64,000 nucleotides of DNA, from contig VZRG01002382.1 in NCBI GenBank assembly GCA_013397435.1, positions 1-64,000 on the forward strand. The letters are read 5' to 3'. Positions 12,501 to 25,710 of this stretch are shown piece after piece. The position numbers were made by a program, and so were the translations under genes. This stretch comes from Erythrocercus mccallii. Taxonomy: Eukaryota > Chordata > Aves > Passeriformes > Dicruridae. The first letter of the stretch is position 1, and the number at the start of each line of letters is the position of its first letter. The notes below the pieces were generated by a model. It did not search any database. It was not told the DNA's origin and was given only the letters and a program-made list of their open reading frames with translations.

Positions 12501-15500
12501 TGGAGGAGTTTGTCAGACTTGTGCATAAAGACTTGTTATTTTACCCTTAGTAATTCAATCAGTAAACTCAGTAGGGAAGGAATATTTCTAAGTAGATCAT
12601 AAAAAATGTAGTTAGTTTTATTTAGATTTATTCTTCAGTAAAACTTGTCTGTTCTTTTATAATATTTTAAAAACATGATTTGAAATAAGGCTGATGATTG
12701 CTACTGCTTACAGAGACTTGTATTTACTGGTTTAATTTGGAGCAGAATAAAGGTCATTCAGGGCTCTTTGGGCATTGTGAAGTGTATCCCAGCATGGATT
12801 GTCTTTTCTCTGTGCCTGTTTTTCATCAGCATGTAGCTAGAGACCTGGTCTTTTGGCAGCTGTATTACTGATGAAATGTAAATCAAGAGCACCCAATAGA
12901 CACTAGGAATGAGCAATCTGAATATGAAGCATTTAAACTTCTAGTCTTTTTAGTGTGCTGATCTGTAAGACCCAATCCTATACATGTTAGAGTGCACAGA
13001 CAATGAAGGGAAGTATTCAGTATTTTTGTTTCCAGTGAAGCCAATAGCAGCCATGGGAGACTGAAACAAGTCTGTGAATACCTTACAAGATGCGATCCTG
13101 ATATTGCTGGTGATTATATTCTGTACTTGGGTTCCAAATCCATAACAAAATCAGAAAGACATTTGTTTGAGGTATTTATAGAGCATCTGTTTGACTAACC
13201 ATCTGTGCTCTGACTGAAGTATACACATTGTCCAGACTGAATAAAAACCATTTATACGGATTAAAATAGTCACTCTGACACTGTTGCATCAAAAGATTTT
13301 GCTCCTAGTGACTTTGCTGACCTGTTTACTTGCAAAGGTAAATTTTAAAACTCTAAAATTTGAAAGGTAGCATGAGGAAAGAGTATGACTAGTCTGTCCA
13401 CTTCAAAAAGGCTTTGAAGTTAAGAGATGCTGTTTGAACACTGCAAGCCTTTCAAAATTGTTTCTTGCTTAGGGTCTGGATTAAGCTGGCTGCCTTCCTC
13501 AGTTGCTTAGTAGCTTTCAGGTTTATTTGGGAAGGTAGAAGTAAGAACATGCTAAGGTATTTTGCTCTGCTTTCACTTCTCTCATATTTCTCTTTCAAAA
13601 TGAGATTCATCCCTTTTTTTTTTTTTGTTCATGATGTTCCCTACATATATTAACAGAACACCAGAAATGTAGCTCACTGTAGCTTGGCATTAATTGCACT
13701 GAGAAACCTCCCTGAGTTCATTCAGTTTGCTTCCTTCAAGATTATTTTTTTCATGGATCAGTACATTTTCTATGTTCAAAATGCCAAGATTAGGAGTCAT
13801 AATGAAAAGAGGAAAGGGAGCAGGCTGTAATATGGTTGATTCAAAAAATATATATGTAATGGTCACTTATTATTTATTGAGATTGCTCCTTAGGAATGAT
13901 TATTGAACAGCAAGTTTTGGGAAGCTGGTTATACTTGTTCAAGATGGTAGGAAATTGAAGTTTTTGATATTGTTTCAGAAGATTAATTTTCTTTGGTGGT
14001 AACCTGGGGAATTCTTTAAATTACCTCATCTTAGTTGATGTAGCACCATCTGCCACATCTGCAAAGGAGATAATTATTTTTAGGAGCAGCTGTGGATTTT
14101 TTGATTAAGTCTTGAGTCATCGAGGTCAGTATTCTTGAATTATTCAACACAGGAAAGATGAAGCAATTCATTTGTATTTTGGACAGTAATACATGATGTG
14201 TTATTATTACAGTTAGTGATGTAAACCTTGTAGCTATTTACTACAGTCCTCTAATTTCCAGGAAATTTGTTTGTATTCTTTGTGAATGCATATAGCCTGT
14301 AGGAAAAAAATTATCAGTTACAATTCATGAATCAGTAAGACAGCACCTGGTGGCAAATGAGTGTGGAGACTTCTCTGTTAATGTAAATACCAAAGTGAAA
14401 ATGGTACACTTAACACCATCTTAGGTCCAGGTTCCCAACTGCAGTTTCAAAAGCTGAATTATAGATTAGGATCTTCCACACCAAAGAAAACTCTCAAAAT
14501 GAGCCATTCTTTAACAGAGATTGCTTGCTATGCCTGTGGCTTTTTGTGATACCTCCAAGTCAGATGAGCATGTCTAACACAGATCAGCATTCTCCATCAC
14601 ATGCTAAACAAGGGAGCCAAGAAAACTTGAGAACTGAGACTTAAAAACTCAGCAGCTTTCTTTATCTTGTAGTGAAAAGGTTCCAATCTGCGACAGATGT
14701 CTTTAAAGTCCAGCACTTCGTGTGGACAAAAGTCCAGCTCTTAATGTGAACTACCAAGCATAGTATGTGAATGCAGAGCTATCACTTGATGATGAGCTGG
14801 CTACATCTCTGCAAGAGTTTCTTTTGGCTTCCTGCTATTGAGGAACTAATGAGAGCAGTAGCTTCTCAAAGCCAGAATAGTTTTTCTCTGGAGAGTTAAT
14901 GAAAAATAGGTTTTTATTACTGCCTTTGCTACAGAGCAAGGGTGGCAGAGCTGTATGGCCTGAGGAGGGTCTCTTGAAAAAGCACCTGTTGAAAATGATA
15001 GCTTAGAAAGGGTACCCATGGGATAAAGGGAAGAGGAAACTTCATCCTAACTGAGAGTTGAGATAATTGAAAAAGAGATGTTGAAAAGCCAAATCCATGT
15101 TCTGTGTTGGAAGAAAGACCTGTGCCCCTGAAGATATCTATGCAGGACCTCATACACTGCACCTCCCTGAGTTATGGAAGACTCACATTTGTGGTGCTGA
15201 ATTCCCAGCCTGCAGAAGCACAGCTGGGTGCTCATTTTCCCATCAGTTGGTATGCATTGCTGCAAATCTCCTTTGTGTCATACCTAGAGGGGCTCATGTA
15301 CCTGACTGACCAGCAAGAATGGCCAGGGGGATTTCCTGTGCTTCTTCTAGGAATTGTGTAGCCATAAACTCAATAAGGAAAAAGGCTGTGGAGTCTAAAA
15401 CTGAATGTAGCTTTCCTATTTTGACACTTCTTTGTTAAAATTTTTCTGCGTTTCAGTGATGGAACCCTGACCAGTTGAAGCTGTTTGCAAGTGGTGGGAG

Positions 15501-18192
15501 CCCAGAGTTCCTGTCCCTGGCACAGTTCAGGAGTTGAACTGCAGTGCAGCATGAGAATAGGGGTTCTGCTTGCAGTTACAGAACAGGAGACGTGAACCTA
15601 AGACAAAAACGAAGTTCTGAAAGAGTTAGAGATACTTATAAATGCAGCTGTGAAACGGCTGCTAATTTTTCCTGTGGTCCAAGTAATCAGCTGGATGTGA
15701 AATACAACTCTGAAGACTGGGATAGGTGACAAGAGGATTTAGGTTTACCAAATTTTGGGCACGCCAAAGACAGTTGGGTTTCCTGTCTGAACTTTAGTCT
15801 GAGTAGAAGGTTTATCTCATTTAAGATATTTAATGACATTCTACATTTATTTCAGTCATCATGTGCTTTTAACAAGGTTTTCTATATTTACAAATGAAAA
15901 GTAGAGTTACTTTGAAAAGACCACAGATTTTAAGGGATTTAAAAGCTTTTACAGGTCATTTCACTTTCCACATGACTTGGAGGAGAGCTTTACTTCTGTA
16001 TGGGACATGTCATGTGCTACCCCTTGCTGAAATATTGTCCAGAGATAGCACAGATTTGTTGATACTCCAGTATATGACTCTTCAACTACATTTTCCAGCT
16101 ATGCTTTAATGTGATTTTCTATTTGCACTGTTTAATTAAGTTCCAAAGAAGGCCTTCATGTAGTTGTCAAATTGTTATCTTTGTTGCTGTTAGACTCAGC
16201 AATACTTTATGCATGGAAGTGCACACAGTGGAACTGAGAGCAAATAGTCATTAGCAGCCCTTCAGCTCCCTGTGGCAGAGCCCTCAGCCTTCCTCTCAGT
16301 AAAGAACAGGAGAAAATGGTACATCAGGCCTTGTACTTCAACCTGCAGGTCAGCCTTGATCTGTAATTTTCTATTAGGTTGCAGAGGTGATGCATCTTAT
16401 AAAAAGAGGCAGTGCACAACTTCTGCTGGAAGTAGTGTGTTTTACCTTGTCCAAAGGCTGCATCTCAATGTGGGCTTATCAAGGAGGATTTAACTACTTG
16501 ACCCTCTGAATATGAGGCTACTACATTGAATGGAGATAGAAAGCCAGAATTCCTGTATTTAATTTTCCTCACTCTGTTAAAGAACTCAGTATAAGGCCTA
16601 TAAAAATGCTATTTTGCTGTGTCAAATGCCAGAGAAATTACTGCCCAGTATTACTATATATCATCTGAGCAATGAAGCAGAGTTTTGTAAACAGGCAAAA
16701 TCTTTTTTCTAAGTACAAATGATGCTGGTATCTTCCAGAGTATTCAGTGGTAACATACTTTCCAAGTGAAGTCAATTAACCCTCTGGTCTCTCTTGTGCA
16801 TCTATATTCAGTTCTCCCATGTGATTCATGAAGCTTCCCCCACAGCTAGCAATTAACAAGTACTAAATTAGTTCTATTTTTTTTTTATTCACTCTTCTAA
16901 TTCCAGCATATCTAGATACTTTTTAAAATTATTGTGGAATAGCACCACAACATCAGCAGAACTGTCATTGACAAAGTTCCTTACTAGTGGGAATGCATAT
17001 ATTCCTAGCTAGTCCTAAGCAGTATCAGGTGAAAGGTACATGCGTGAATCTTTGAGGGAATGATAGCCTTAGACATGCTTGGCTCTGGATTTCAGGAAAA
17101 AAAAAAAGTGTGATTGGCCTCCTCTTAACATTCTGGTTTACACTCCAGTAAAGGTGACCGAGGAAAATGCACTTTAGGTTTGGGCATAGCAGGAAGTTGC
17201 ACACAGTCTGTTATCCCACTGGAACCAAGGAGAGATTATTACTTGAGCCATGGGAACCTGCCACTCTTTATGGTCCATCACAGCATGTTCCACATATTCT
17301 CATAGGTGACTTGCAATAATTAAAAGCACTCCAAAAACAGTCTGGGAAGCAGAACATGATCATGTAGGATACTTTTCCCCTAGTATGTTCCTGGATAAAT
17401 AGTCCTTTAACAAGTGTGGCCTTTAACTGTGATCATGTCATGACCAGAAGGAGAAGCTTCATTAATCTTGGACCAATGTGGTTATTATACGATGGAAGAT
17501 CTTTGAAGACTGGCCTGAACTATTCCTAAAGAAAAGTATGAGGGTTGGCTCTTGCTGTGTGTGCAAATAATTTGGCTGGTGGAACTTGTTTTTATGGTTT
17601 TGTACTTCACATCTACACATCTAGGGCACATCTAGTCCCAAAGTAAATATATTTGTTGTGTATCACTGAATCACCAAACAGAGTATGTGCACGATTTACC
17701 TTAGCTCCAAACCCACGGTGTATTGAGCTGTTCCATCTGGATTACAGAATACTGCCTCTCCTGTTGGGTTTTTTACCTTGTAATCATCACCCCTTTCCTT
17801 CTATCCTGGCAGGTAAAAATGCAGCAAATATTTCTGTTTACCAAGCAGAATTAATGCAGCAAGTATTTCATTTGCTGCTCCAAGCTGTCTGCTTATGAAA
17901 ACAAGCTAGTACCAATTCAAGACAGGTCTGGTTGCAGGCAGTTTATGCTTTCCTCTACTCTTCCAAAGACATCACTCTGCTATTTTATATCCAAAGTGTG
18001 TATCTCAGGATAGTCTTTCAAAAAAGGAAAATTAGCAATAAATAGATGAGTAACATCAGCTAGGAAAGTATCAGACAGCCTCTTGTATTCTAAGTTACAT
18101 CTCTTTACTGACCTGTGTTTTGGTATTATTTGAATTATGTAGCTGAGTCGCTGGAAAGGTTTTTGGGGGCTTGTTTCTTTTTTGTTCTTCAG
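571..18192 (+). other. SPHKAP: Intron 1 of SPHKAP (5' end uncertain)
   Basis: This is AT-rich sequence between the promoter region and the first recognised coding exon. No exon matching the short SPHKAP first coding exon was found; it must end with two bases of a split codon to join exon 2. Open frames here are short, lack family resemblance and mostly occur on both strands at once. Two have good splice borders (3257-3409 and 9385-9633) and are listed as findings. A homopolymer tract lies at 9898-9948. I recognise no transposable element. The acceptor at 18191-18192 follows a T-rich tract. Confidence 0.6.
9898..9948. repeat. C14-A9-G5 tract followed by a purine-only stretch
   Basis: A run of about 14 C (9898-9911) is followed directly by nine A, five G and a purine-only stretch to about 9948, so one strand switches from pyrimidine-only to purine-only at 9911/9912. 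Such tracts slip readily and can form triplex DNA. I see no coding signal here. Confidence 0.8.
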
Positions 18193-18295
18193 CAACTTTG
18201 AATCTCCACTGATGCATGAAGTCCCAGAGCGCCAAGGCAGCAGCACAGACAGTTCTGCAAGCAGTTTGGGAAGCTCTGTCACAGCATGTAAGAAG
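18193..18295 (+). CDS. SPHKAP: SPHKAP coding exon 2 (first recognised exon)
   Basis: The exon is 103 bp: one base of a split codon plus 34 codons (residues 1-34), from AsnPheGluSer to ThrAlaCysLysLys. It aligns with the human SPHKAP segment that follows the first eleven residues: the Asn-x-Glu-Ser start, the internal Met, and the Ser/Gly-rich run ending in Thr-Ala-Cys-Lys-Lys are shared. The acceptor is TTCTTCAG at 18185-18192 and the donor AAG|GTAAC has its GT at 18296. It needs an upstream exon ending in two codon bases, which I could not find. Alternatively translation may start at ATG 18212 (Met7), at a position where human also has Met. Recognition is from memory of the human protein, not from a search. 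Confidence 0.85.
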
Positions 18296-18327
18296 GTAAC
18301 TTTAAGTTTATGTTATATTCAAAGTCC

Positions 18328-18365
<38 letters not shown>

Positions 18366-18366
18366 C
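18328..18366. repeat. TA dinucleotide microsatellite
   Basis: An almost pure TA array, interrupted once by TG, lies 33 bp downstream of the exon 2 splice donor. It is expected to be length-polymorphic. Confidence 0.95.
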
Positions 18367-19794
18367 ACCTTTGCTTTTCAGCTTTAGTGAGGAATACAAA
18401 ATTTAAGTGATACTTGGAAAAGGTTTGATCCAGAAAAATAATTCAGTGGTGCTCTTATGGTATCTTGCAAGTTTTGTCTGCCTGGTCTGTACTTGTGTGG
18501 TCCCAAAATACATTATACATATATGGGAGGTAAACTCCCATTGAACATTTCTAATTTACTTCATTATCTGACATTTCATTATATGAAATAAAAGCAGTGC
18601 ATAGTACGAACACCTTCGGGACTGCTCTTCAATAAGTGACAAGTTTCTGGGTCCCAGAGAGAGCTTTGCTTCTCTCAGGTCAATGCAATGGAGAGTCCTT
18701 CATGAAAAAACTTTGACTGGAATGGTTTCTACAAGTGGTATAGACTGCTGTTATTGTTTCCTAAAATCAGGCTTAAATGTAATAATTTAATTTAGAGCAT
18801 CTGGGGGTAAAAAACTGATACCTGTGCATGTATGTGTGTCATTAGGAGGGGTTAAATGTCATTTTATGCATGTAGGTAGTTTTAGTACAACTGATAATAC
18901 AAAGGTGAAGACCTTTTATTCCTCCTAAGAGCTTGTTATGGCAGTACAGTCTGAGGGAAGGGGACATTACCAGAGACTATTGAGGAGGACAGGCTGTCTT
19001 TCACCTCTCACTTTGCAATAAACCTCAGAGCTCTACTGTCTCCCACAGGCATAATTCTAGAGCTAAAAAGATAGCATTCATTTTAAACTTTCAGAGTTCA
19101 TTCAGTCCTCTCATAATTCTGACTTTTAATAATGCTTTCCTTTTGGGTTTGGAGTTTTTTGTTTGTTTTATGTAAGAAGAGTGAAGGATAAAACATGTAG
19201 ATGCTAAAGATTTCTTTTCCTTATACTGAAAACTATGCACAGAAAATTTGTTAGATATAATATCATTGATATAAAAGTGAACTCAATAAGTCAGATGTGT
19301 ATGCTGGGATTGGGCTTCTCATCCTCACTCAATATGGCTAAAAGATGAAATGTAAATATTTCACTTAATCAGAGGGTTCATTTGCAAAATAACACTTGTG
19401 TTTTAAAAATGCTGCTGACCGTAGTTGGAATCCTCATATAGACAGAAAAGCTACTGTGTGGGGAAACATCTTAAATTTTCATTTAATCTCAGAGTTGTCT
19501 ACTATATTTAAGAGTGAAGGACAGTGGCACTAAGTGCCACCACTGCCTTTACAAAAAAGGCTCCTGCTTGGTCAGGTTCAGAAGTATCACTCTCTTTTAA
19601 AGAGTGCCTGTATCACATGGTTGAGAGCTGCTTCACCTGTCCAATCCCATACATTTGAACTGTTAATTGTAAAACAAGTCAATTTTATGATTGTCAGCAC
19701 ACCAAAAGAAGTTACTCACTTCTGACAATACTTCTGACAAACAGCAGGATGTTTTGGGCTTCTTTACACCATTGTCAGAGAAAGTTTATCTTTC

Positions 19795-19820
19795 GTGTGT
19801 GTGTGTGTGTGTGTGTGTGT
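19795..19820. repeat. GT dinucleotide microsatellite (about 13 units)
   Basis: Pure GT repeat inside SPHKAP intron 2. Confidence 0.95.
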
Positions 19821-22482
19821 AAAAGGATGACGAATTCTCTTCTGGCCTGTGTTAGGTGGTTCTGAAGTTAGATGTGTAATTGGTGGTGGAGTGAAATGCT
19901 GTGGGCTCCTGCTGCAAGGGAACAGTTTAAACAGTTGACTTGCAGGTTTGAGTGGTTCTATTTGGCATGAATGGCTCCTGTCAGGAACCGTATGAGATGT
20001 AGCCTGCTACTACACAAACCGACCTAAACGAATGCAGAAGATGTGCCCCTTGATGTCTCATTTTATTCTGTATGCCCCACTTTCCTATCTTTTTTTGATG
20101 AGTAGTAATTAACCAAAGCAATTAAGATGTTCAGTCACAAAGATGCAGATGTTTCATTTGTGAAGCAGAGCTTTTTTAATGCTGTCTCGGTTATAGATAT
20201 TTACTGTATTTTAATGTCTTGTGATCTAAATCAGGGAGCAGGAAGCTGTTACACTAAACTCATATGCAGTGTTTTCCTCTGGGAAAGAGTGACTTTTCTA
20301 ATCCACACTCTGCTAGAGGCTGATTTAGTTCATTGATTCACAACACACTGAGTAATGCTGACGGCTGAGTCTCTAGATGACAGTGGAAAACTTTTTTTTA
20401 GAACCATGAATTACTGCTGATTTCACATTTAGTGCATGATACAGATTCATCCTGAATTATTTTCTGAGTGTGGTGATCCTGCTCCAGACCAGATATACAG
20501 CAGTACAGTGTGTGCAGCTGTCACATGAGTATGGTCAGTGAATCAAATTCTGCTTTCAGTTTTCAGCTGATAGCAAAAATCTTAACAATGTGTCAGTGGA
20601 TTGGCCCTGCACTTGTCTTAATTAAATAAGAATGAAGAGAAGTACAAGACAGGAGGATGAAATTTTGGCAAGTGATACTGTTTGCCTTAAAGTGCAGGAC
20701 TGCAGACTGACAGCTGAAGAAGAGGGCTAATTTTCTTGTCATTTGGTACAGATCACCTCAGTATATCTTGAAAAAATTCTTAAATGCAAGAATGGCAGTG
20801 GTAATATGCTGGTAGAGATACAAAGAATGCCAGTTCTCACATTGCTTTTGATTAATTAACTAGCTCTGTTAATTTAAATCAACTCCTTTAAGCTTATACA
20901 CTTTTGATCATTGCAGTCCTATATTATTTTACTATAAGGCCTTCAGTATGTTCCTTTAAAAGCATGAATATCCCATCAAGTTTTCATGCATGTGCAAACT
21001 CCCACTTTGTCTAAACACATGAACCTATTTAACAGGAAGAATTGCCTTACAGTAACAAGAGGCTATAAGAAATACTCCATTTCTTCTTACTGTATGTGTG
21101 TCTTTGACCACAATAATACTGTCTGTTACCAAAGAAATATGCCCAAAAGTTCACGTGGCTTTCTAGAGATACATTTTTGCACAGCAGGGGTGTGTAACAC
21201 TACCTGTTATCAGCATTGCAGGACAGCCCAAATTATCCATCCTCCACAGAAGTACTAATGAGAAAGCTCTGAGCAATATCATGTCTATAATAGTCCTAAT
21301 GCAAGAACTTGTGTTTCGTAAGATGGAGGTTAAAGTGATCCAAGGTTTACCCCTCACTTCTGCCACCACTGACTCAAATGTCACTTCCATCTTCTGAGCA
21401 CCACTCAGACCTGTGTAAAACCAGACCATGTGCAAGGACACCTCTGGCACATGTTCCTGCATTCCCCCATTCCCACAGCACTGTCTTTTTGGAGTAGTTT
21501 CTGGAGCCTTTTCAAATGACTTTGAACCAACCTCTGTTCCTTGGATCCGACCAGCAGACCTCTGCCAAATTCTGCTGTGTGGACTCAAGTATATCTGGTT
21601 TTGTTTTTCACACCTTTTCCAAATCCAAATTGTTGTAAATTATGTTCCCCAACCTCCAGTATTAAAAATGTTACATCTAGTCACCCCTCTTCACACTTCT
21701 GGTTACATCCTCAAGTGTGTGTGCAGAACTACTTAGGCACAGGAGAGCAGAATCTGGCCCAGGAAAAGCGTAATCCTACTAATGGTGTTCATCTCCTTGA
21801 GGTTACTTAGAAATCAGGTGCTGTCCAAAACTTCCATGTAGTAATTTCTACCCTTGACTTCAAAATACGTTATGAAAAGCTGCATACAAAAAATTAAATG
21901 CAATATCAAACCTTGGAGCTCATAAACCACCCTGGAGTGACTCAAGCTTAGCAACCATAACTGACCTGACCAGACCAAAACATTTGTTACAAAACATATT
22001 CCTTCTCTGGATCCTTTACCAATATTTGCTTCCTGATAAAAACATCTTCTGAAAGCAAGTTAAAGCTACCAAGTGTCATATAACATCCCACAGGAGATAA
22101 AGCGGGTGAAGTGTGGACTGTCCAGCACAGTTTGTGGGTTTATCATGTACAATGTACATCTGCTATGATCAAACTGTTCTGAAATGCAAGTCCATGACAA
22201 AGACAAGCAGCACCAAAAATATCTGCAGCTTGTTGCTGCATGATAAATTTCTGCCTATCACAGTTTCTCAGAAACTGTCTGAGTTTTGGGAAAGAAAGAT
22301 CTAAAGTGATTAAGGTTGAAGAAAAATTCACTGTGATCTTTAAGGAAATAAAACAAGATTGCTTGTTACAGCAAAAGCTGTTTGAGCTAAAAAAACCTGT
22401 GTATGCAAAATTATGTTTTAACAGGTTATTAGAACTTCAGCCTTGTGGATGAGAATGTCTAGAATCTAATTAAATCTGAAAT

Positions 22483-22515
22483 CATATATATATGTGTGTA
22501 TGTGTGTTTTTGTAT
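22483..22515. repeat. Mixed TA/TG simple repeat
   Basis: A short TA run grades into TG-rich sequence inside intron 2. Edges are approximate. Confidence 0.8.
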
Positions 22516-23287
22516 ATGTTCAATTCTCTGTTGTCTTTATAAAGCCCCAGAGAATGGTAATTTTTCAGAAAGAGGAAAAGAATGCCTAATTCTAGATTTT
22601 ACCAACCAATTCATAATGCTTCAACATTTCCTCAAAAAAACCCCAAACCCACACAACAGTTTATTACACTAACAGGAAATTGTTTCTTTGGGATATGGAG
22701 TATATTATTTTCCCCATCTAGTCTCAGAGTTAGTTATGATGGCGGGAATCTTTTTGCACTGAGACAGGAGGTTATAATTATTGAGTGCAGACTTGTTGCA
22801 CTGGTAAACAAGATCAGCTAGCGGCCCCCAAGAAGAGGCTGGTGTTCATGTGAAGCATTCATTAGCCTTTGGCATTCTCAGAAGTCTTTGGGCACAGTAC
22901 TTCCTCTATTTTGTGAACCTTATATTTGTATTTTAAAGCTCTTTGGAAGAAAACCCATAGCGGGGCTGGTGTACTGACAAACAACCGCAAAGGCAGAAAG
23001 TCTCCATGGAGGGCACCGAAAAAGGGCGCTGAAGCAGACCAGGCTCAGGGCCTGTGGTGTTCCCCATTACCTCCTCATCTCTCTCCTGCTGACTTTTATT
23101 CAGAAACCAATAGAAGTATAATACAGGGAGTGAAATATTAAGTGTAACTGACTTTCTACCAGAAAGATAAAAATTAGAGTGGGTGTTAGTCTGTGGGTGG
23201 TAATAAGCTTACTTCTGGATGCCCCCAAGTACTAGAAAATTGTGTCAGCTGGCCAGATGAGTTTTCCGCTGTCACTCGTCTTCCCTA

Positions 23288-23323
23288 AGAAGTGAGAAGA
23301 CCTCACAAGTTGTTCTCACTTCT
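23288..23323. repeat. Inverted repeat, 11-base perfect arms
   Basis: AGAAGTGAGAA (288-298) is mirrored by TTCTCACTTCT (313-323) around a 14-base spacer. The flanks extend the pairing imperfectly (CCTAAG on the left, CCTAAGG further right). The core GAAGTGAGAA recurs in the quasi-palindrome at 55110. Confidence 0.8.
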
Positions 23324-24431
23324 CTTCCTAAGGAAGGGATCAAGTATTCTTGAAGTGGACAGGTGTGTGTCAATATAAAACACGCATTCAGGTAAAGGAA
23401 AGTACTGTAGATAGATTTTCTTTCCCGAGGTATAGCAACAAATTTTTATTTTAAGATATCATTTTTAAAAGTCAAAAAATTAGAATACAGGATATTTCTA
23501 TGCAATACAAGAATTGCAAGAAGTACAAATAAAGTATACATCTATTTCACAAACATACTTCTTAACATTGCTGCCTAGGGAAGATGATAAGCCATAGAAA
23601 ATGTTCTGTAAGTAGCACCAATGGTGCAGCCGTATTTTTCCTGCTGTTCCCTAGCTGTTTTAAAGATACTAATGGTCCCTCTTTTTCATGGGGGAATATT
23701 AGTACAGAGGCAGAAAATAAAGAATTCTTTTAATCTAAGCATCAGATTTGCAAACTGGCTTTGCCTCTTTGAAGTCTACAGATCTCTGTAGCCCCATTTT
23801 GGTTTTGTTTGAGTGGGGGCTGTGGCACAAGCTGTGGGGCTGAGTCAACACAGAGACTAAACCCAAAGTTTTGGTTTCAGGGTGCTGACTGACCTCAGCA
23901 CTCACTACAGAAGGTCCAAAGTACTTCAGCCTCTCAGAAAACAGAAAAACTTGTTTAAGGAGTTTGGAGCCTTGGAAGTCCCAGAAATGAGGCTGCTAGC
24001 AGAATGAATAGTACTGATCTACTGTGGAGAGAAATACAGTCAGTCATAAAGGCTGCAAGTTTGTTTACTCTAGTGTAATTGAATAATTATTTTTCCTAAC
24101 ACATCTGTTTATCACTATAATGCAGAACAAAACTCATAGCAATATTTTCCAATAAAAATATTGGATTTGGGCATTTCCTTCAAGTGTCAGTCTCCAAGGA
24201 CTTTCAGTTCTGGAAGAAAATAGGCTCATATTTTAGGGGACATGTAAGTGATTTGACTAAAGGTGCAGTAACGGGATGGGTCCAAACCAAATAGCTGCCA
24301 CCCCCCTCCCCCCAGCTTTGTCAACAAAATTGGAGATTCCAGTTGAGTTACAAATGGGTTCAGGGCCCCAAAGCACAATAGGGCTCAGAAAAAATTGTAA
24401 ATATTTTAACTATTTTTAACTATTTTAACAG

Positions 24432-24542
24432 ATTCTCTGCAGTAACAGTCTGCTAGAATCAACAGACTACTGGCTGCAGAATCAGAGGACACCATGCCAA
24501 ATTGGCTTTCTAGAAGACAAGTCGGAAAGCAACTGTGCCTCA
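24432..24542 (+). CDS. SPHKAP: SPHKAP coding exon 3
   Basis: The exon is 111 bp, 37 codons (residues 35-71), phase 0 on both sides. The translation contains SerAsnSerLeuLeuGluSerThrAspTyrTrpLeuGlnAsnGln, then ProCysGlnIleGlyPhe, and ends AsnCysAlaSer, a distinctive match to the N-terminal region of human SPHKAP. One extra Ser relative to human (as I recall it) lies before AsnCysAlaSer. The acceptor is TTTTAACAG (AG at 24430-24431) and the donor TCA|GTAAGT (GT at 24543). No domain is named here; the segment is polar and predicted flexible. Confidence 0.92.
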
Positions 24543-25710
24543 GTAAGTACTCACTGCCATCTCCTCTGGAGAAAAGTTCCTTGAGCGTTATTTGGGTAGG
24601 GTGTGGGGCTGACAACAGTGCATGTTAAACTAAAAAAGTCTGTAATTTCCACCTTTCTTTTAAAAGCAAACATATAAACTGAAAACAAAGATTTCTATAC
24701 AGAGCACATTAATAAAGACTACTGCAGAGGTTGCCCCACATTTGGCTTTCAGGCTTTGATGGCTCTCTATATTTTTTTATGTTCATAATCTGTAACTTAC
24801 AAGAGAGAAAAACAAGCCAAAGAGAAAATTATTCTGAACCATAACTTGTTAAGTGTCAGGTTGGAAAGAGCAGATGTTTAAAAGGCTGCTCAGTGTTCCT
24901 GAAGGCAGAGACACAATTAAAGAGAAGAAACTCTTTCCATGTTAGATGAGGGGAAGCTGCTGAAGAATTCAGGATTATTTTGCACTTGAAAATAAGTTTC
25001 AATCTCATTATTGTGGGTTATAATGCGATTAAGATCAGCTTTTATTTTACAATGTACATGAATAAATAGGAGTTGTGTTGCTTTATAAACGATCTACATG
25101 AAACTGGATGGAAATACATGCCTATTTTTAATAGTTTTTACTTGATGGAGGACTCAGAAGAGCAGATCTTTCCTCAGAATCCTATTCAAATGCTATTCCC
25201 TGGTCTCACTGAGCAAAGAAGGGCTTTAGAAAAGTTCAGCTTTAAAAGGTTTCCAGCACTGCTTGTGCTGCACACAACGTAAAGACCAGCTGAGGGCTGT
25301 GATGGAGTCTGCTGGGATTCCCTCAAGGACACAGATATTTAGCTCCAGCTGATGTCCCAGACTGCTGCTGCCAGGAAACTGAATCTCCATCCCATGGAGG
25401 CGGCGGCCAAAGGCTTCATGTCCTGCCTGGGGTGATGCAGAGTGCCTGGGAGCAGCAGGGGTGACACAGCAGTGTCATTGCAATTATGACTTTTAGGAGT
25501 ATGGTCAGAGGTTACTGGGCTTAATTCAGTCATACTGAGCACTGGTCTGTCAGTTTCCACAAGGCAGAGTGAGCAGAGTACACAACCTAATCCCAGTGTG
25601 CAGGTGAGCACACAAGGTGAGAACCTCAACACATTCTTAACCAGAGCAGGTTCATCAGGCAGGTAATCAGTGGTACCCTTGTTTTTTCATATAGGAAGGG
25701 ATTACTTTTA

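Larger units (their letters stand above)
18296..24431 (+). other. SPHKAP: SPHKAP intron 2
   Basis: The intron is 6.1 kb, begins GTAAC and ends TTTTAACAG. It contains a TA dinucleotide array 33 bp after the donor, a GT array at 19795-19820, a mixed TA/TG array near 22483-22515 and an inverted repeat at 23288-23323. Open frames (for example 141 codons on the minus strand at 21163-21588) show no family resemblance. No transposable element was recognised. Confidence 0.8.

Noticed and set aside
21163..21588. A 141-codon open frame on the minus strand
   Set aside because: No familiar domain or splice context, and overlapping frames are open on the other strand. Probably chance in a stop-poor stretch.
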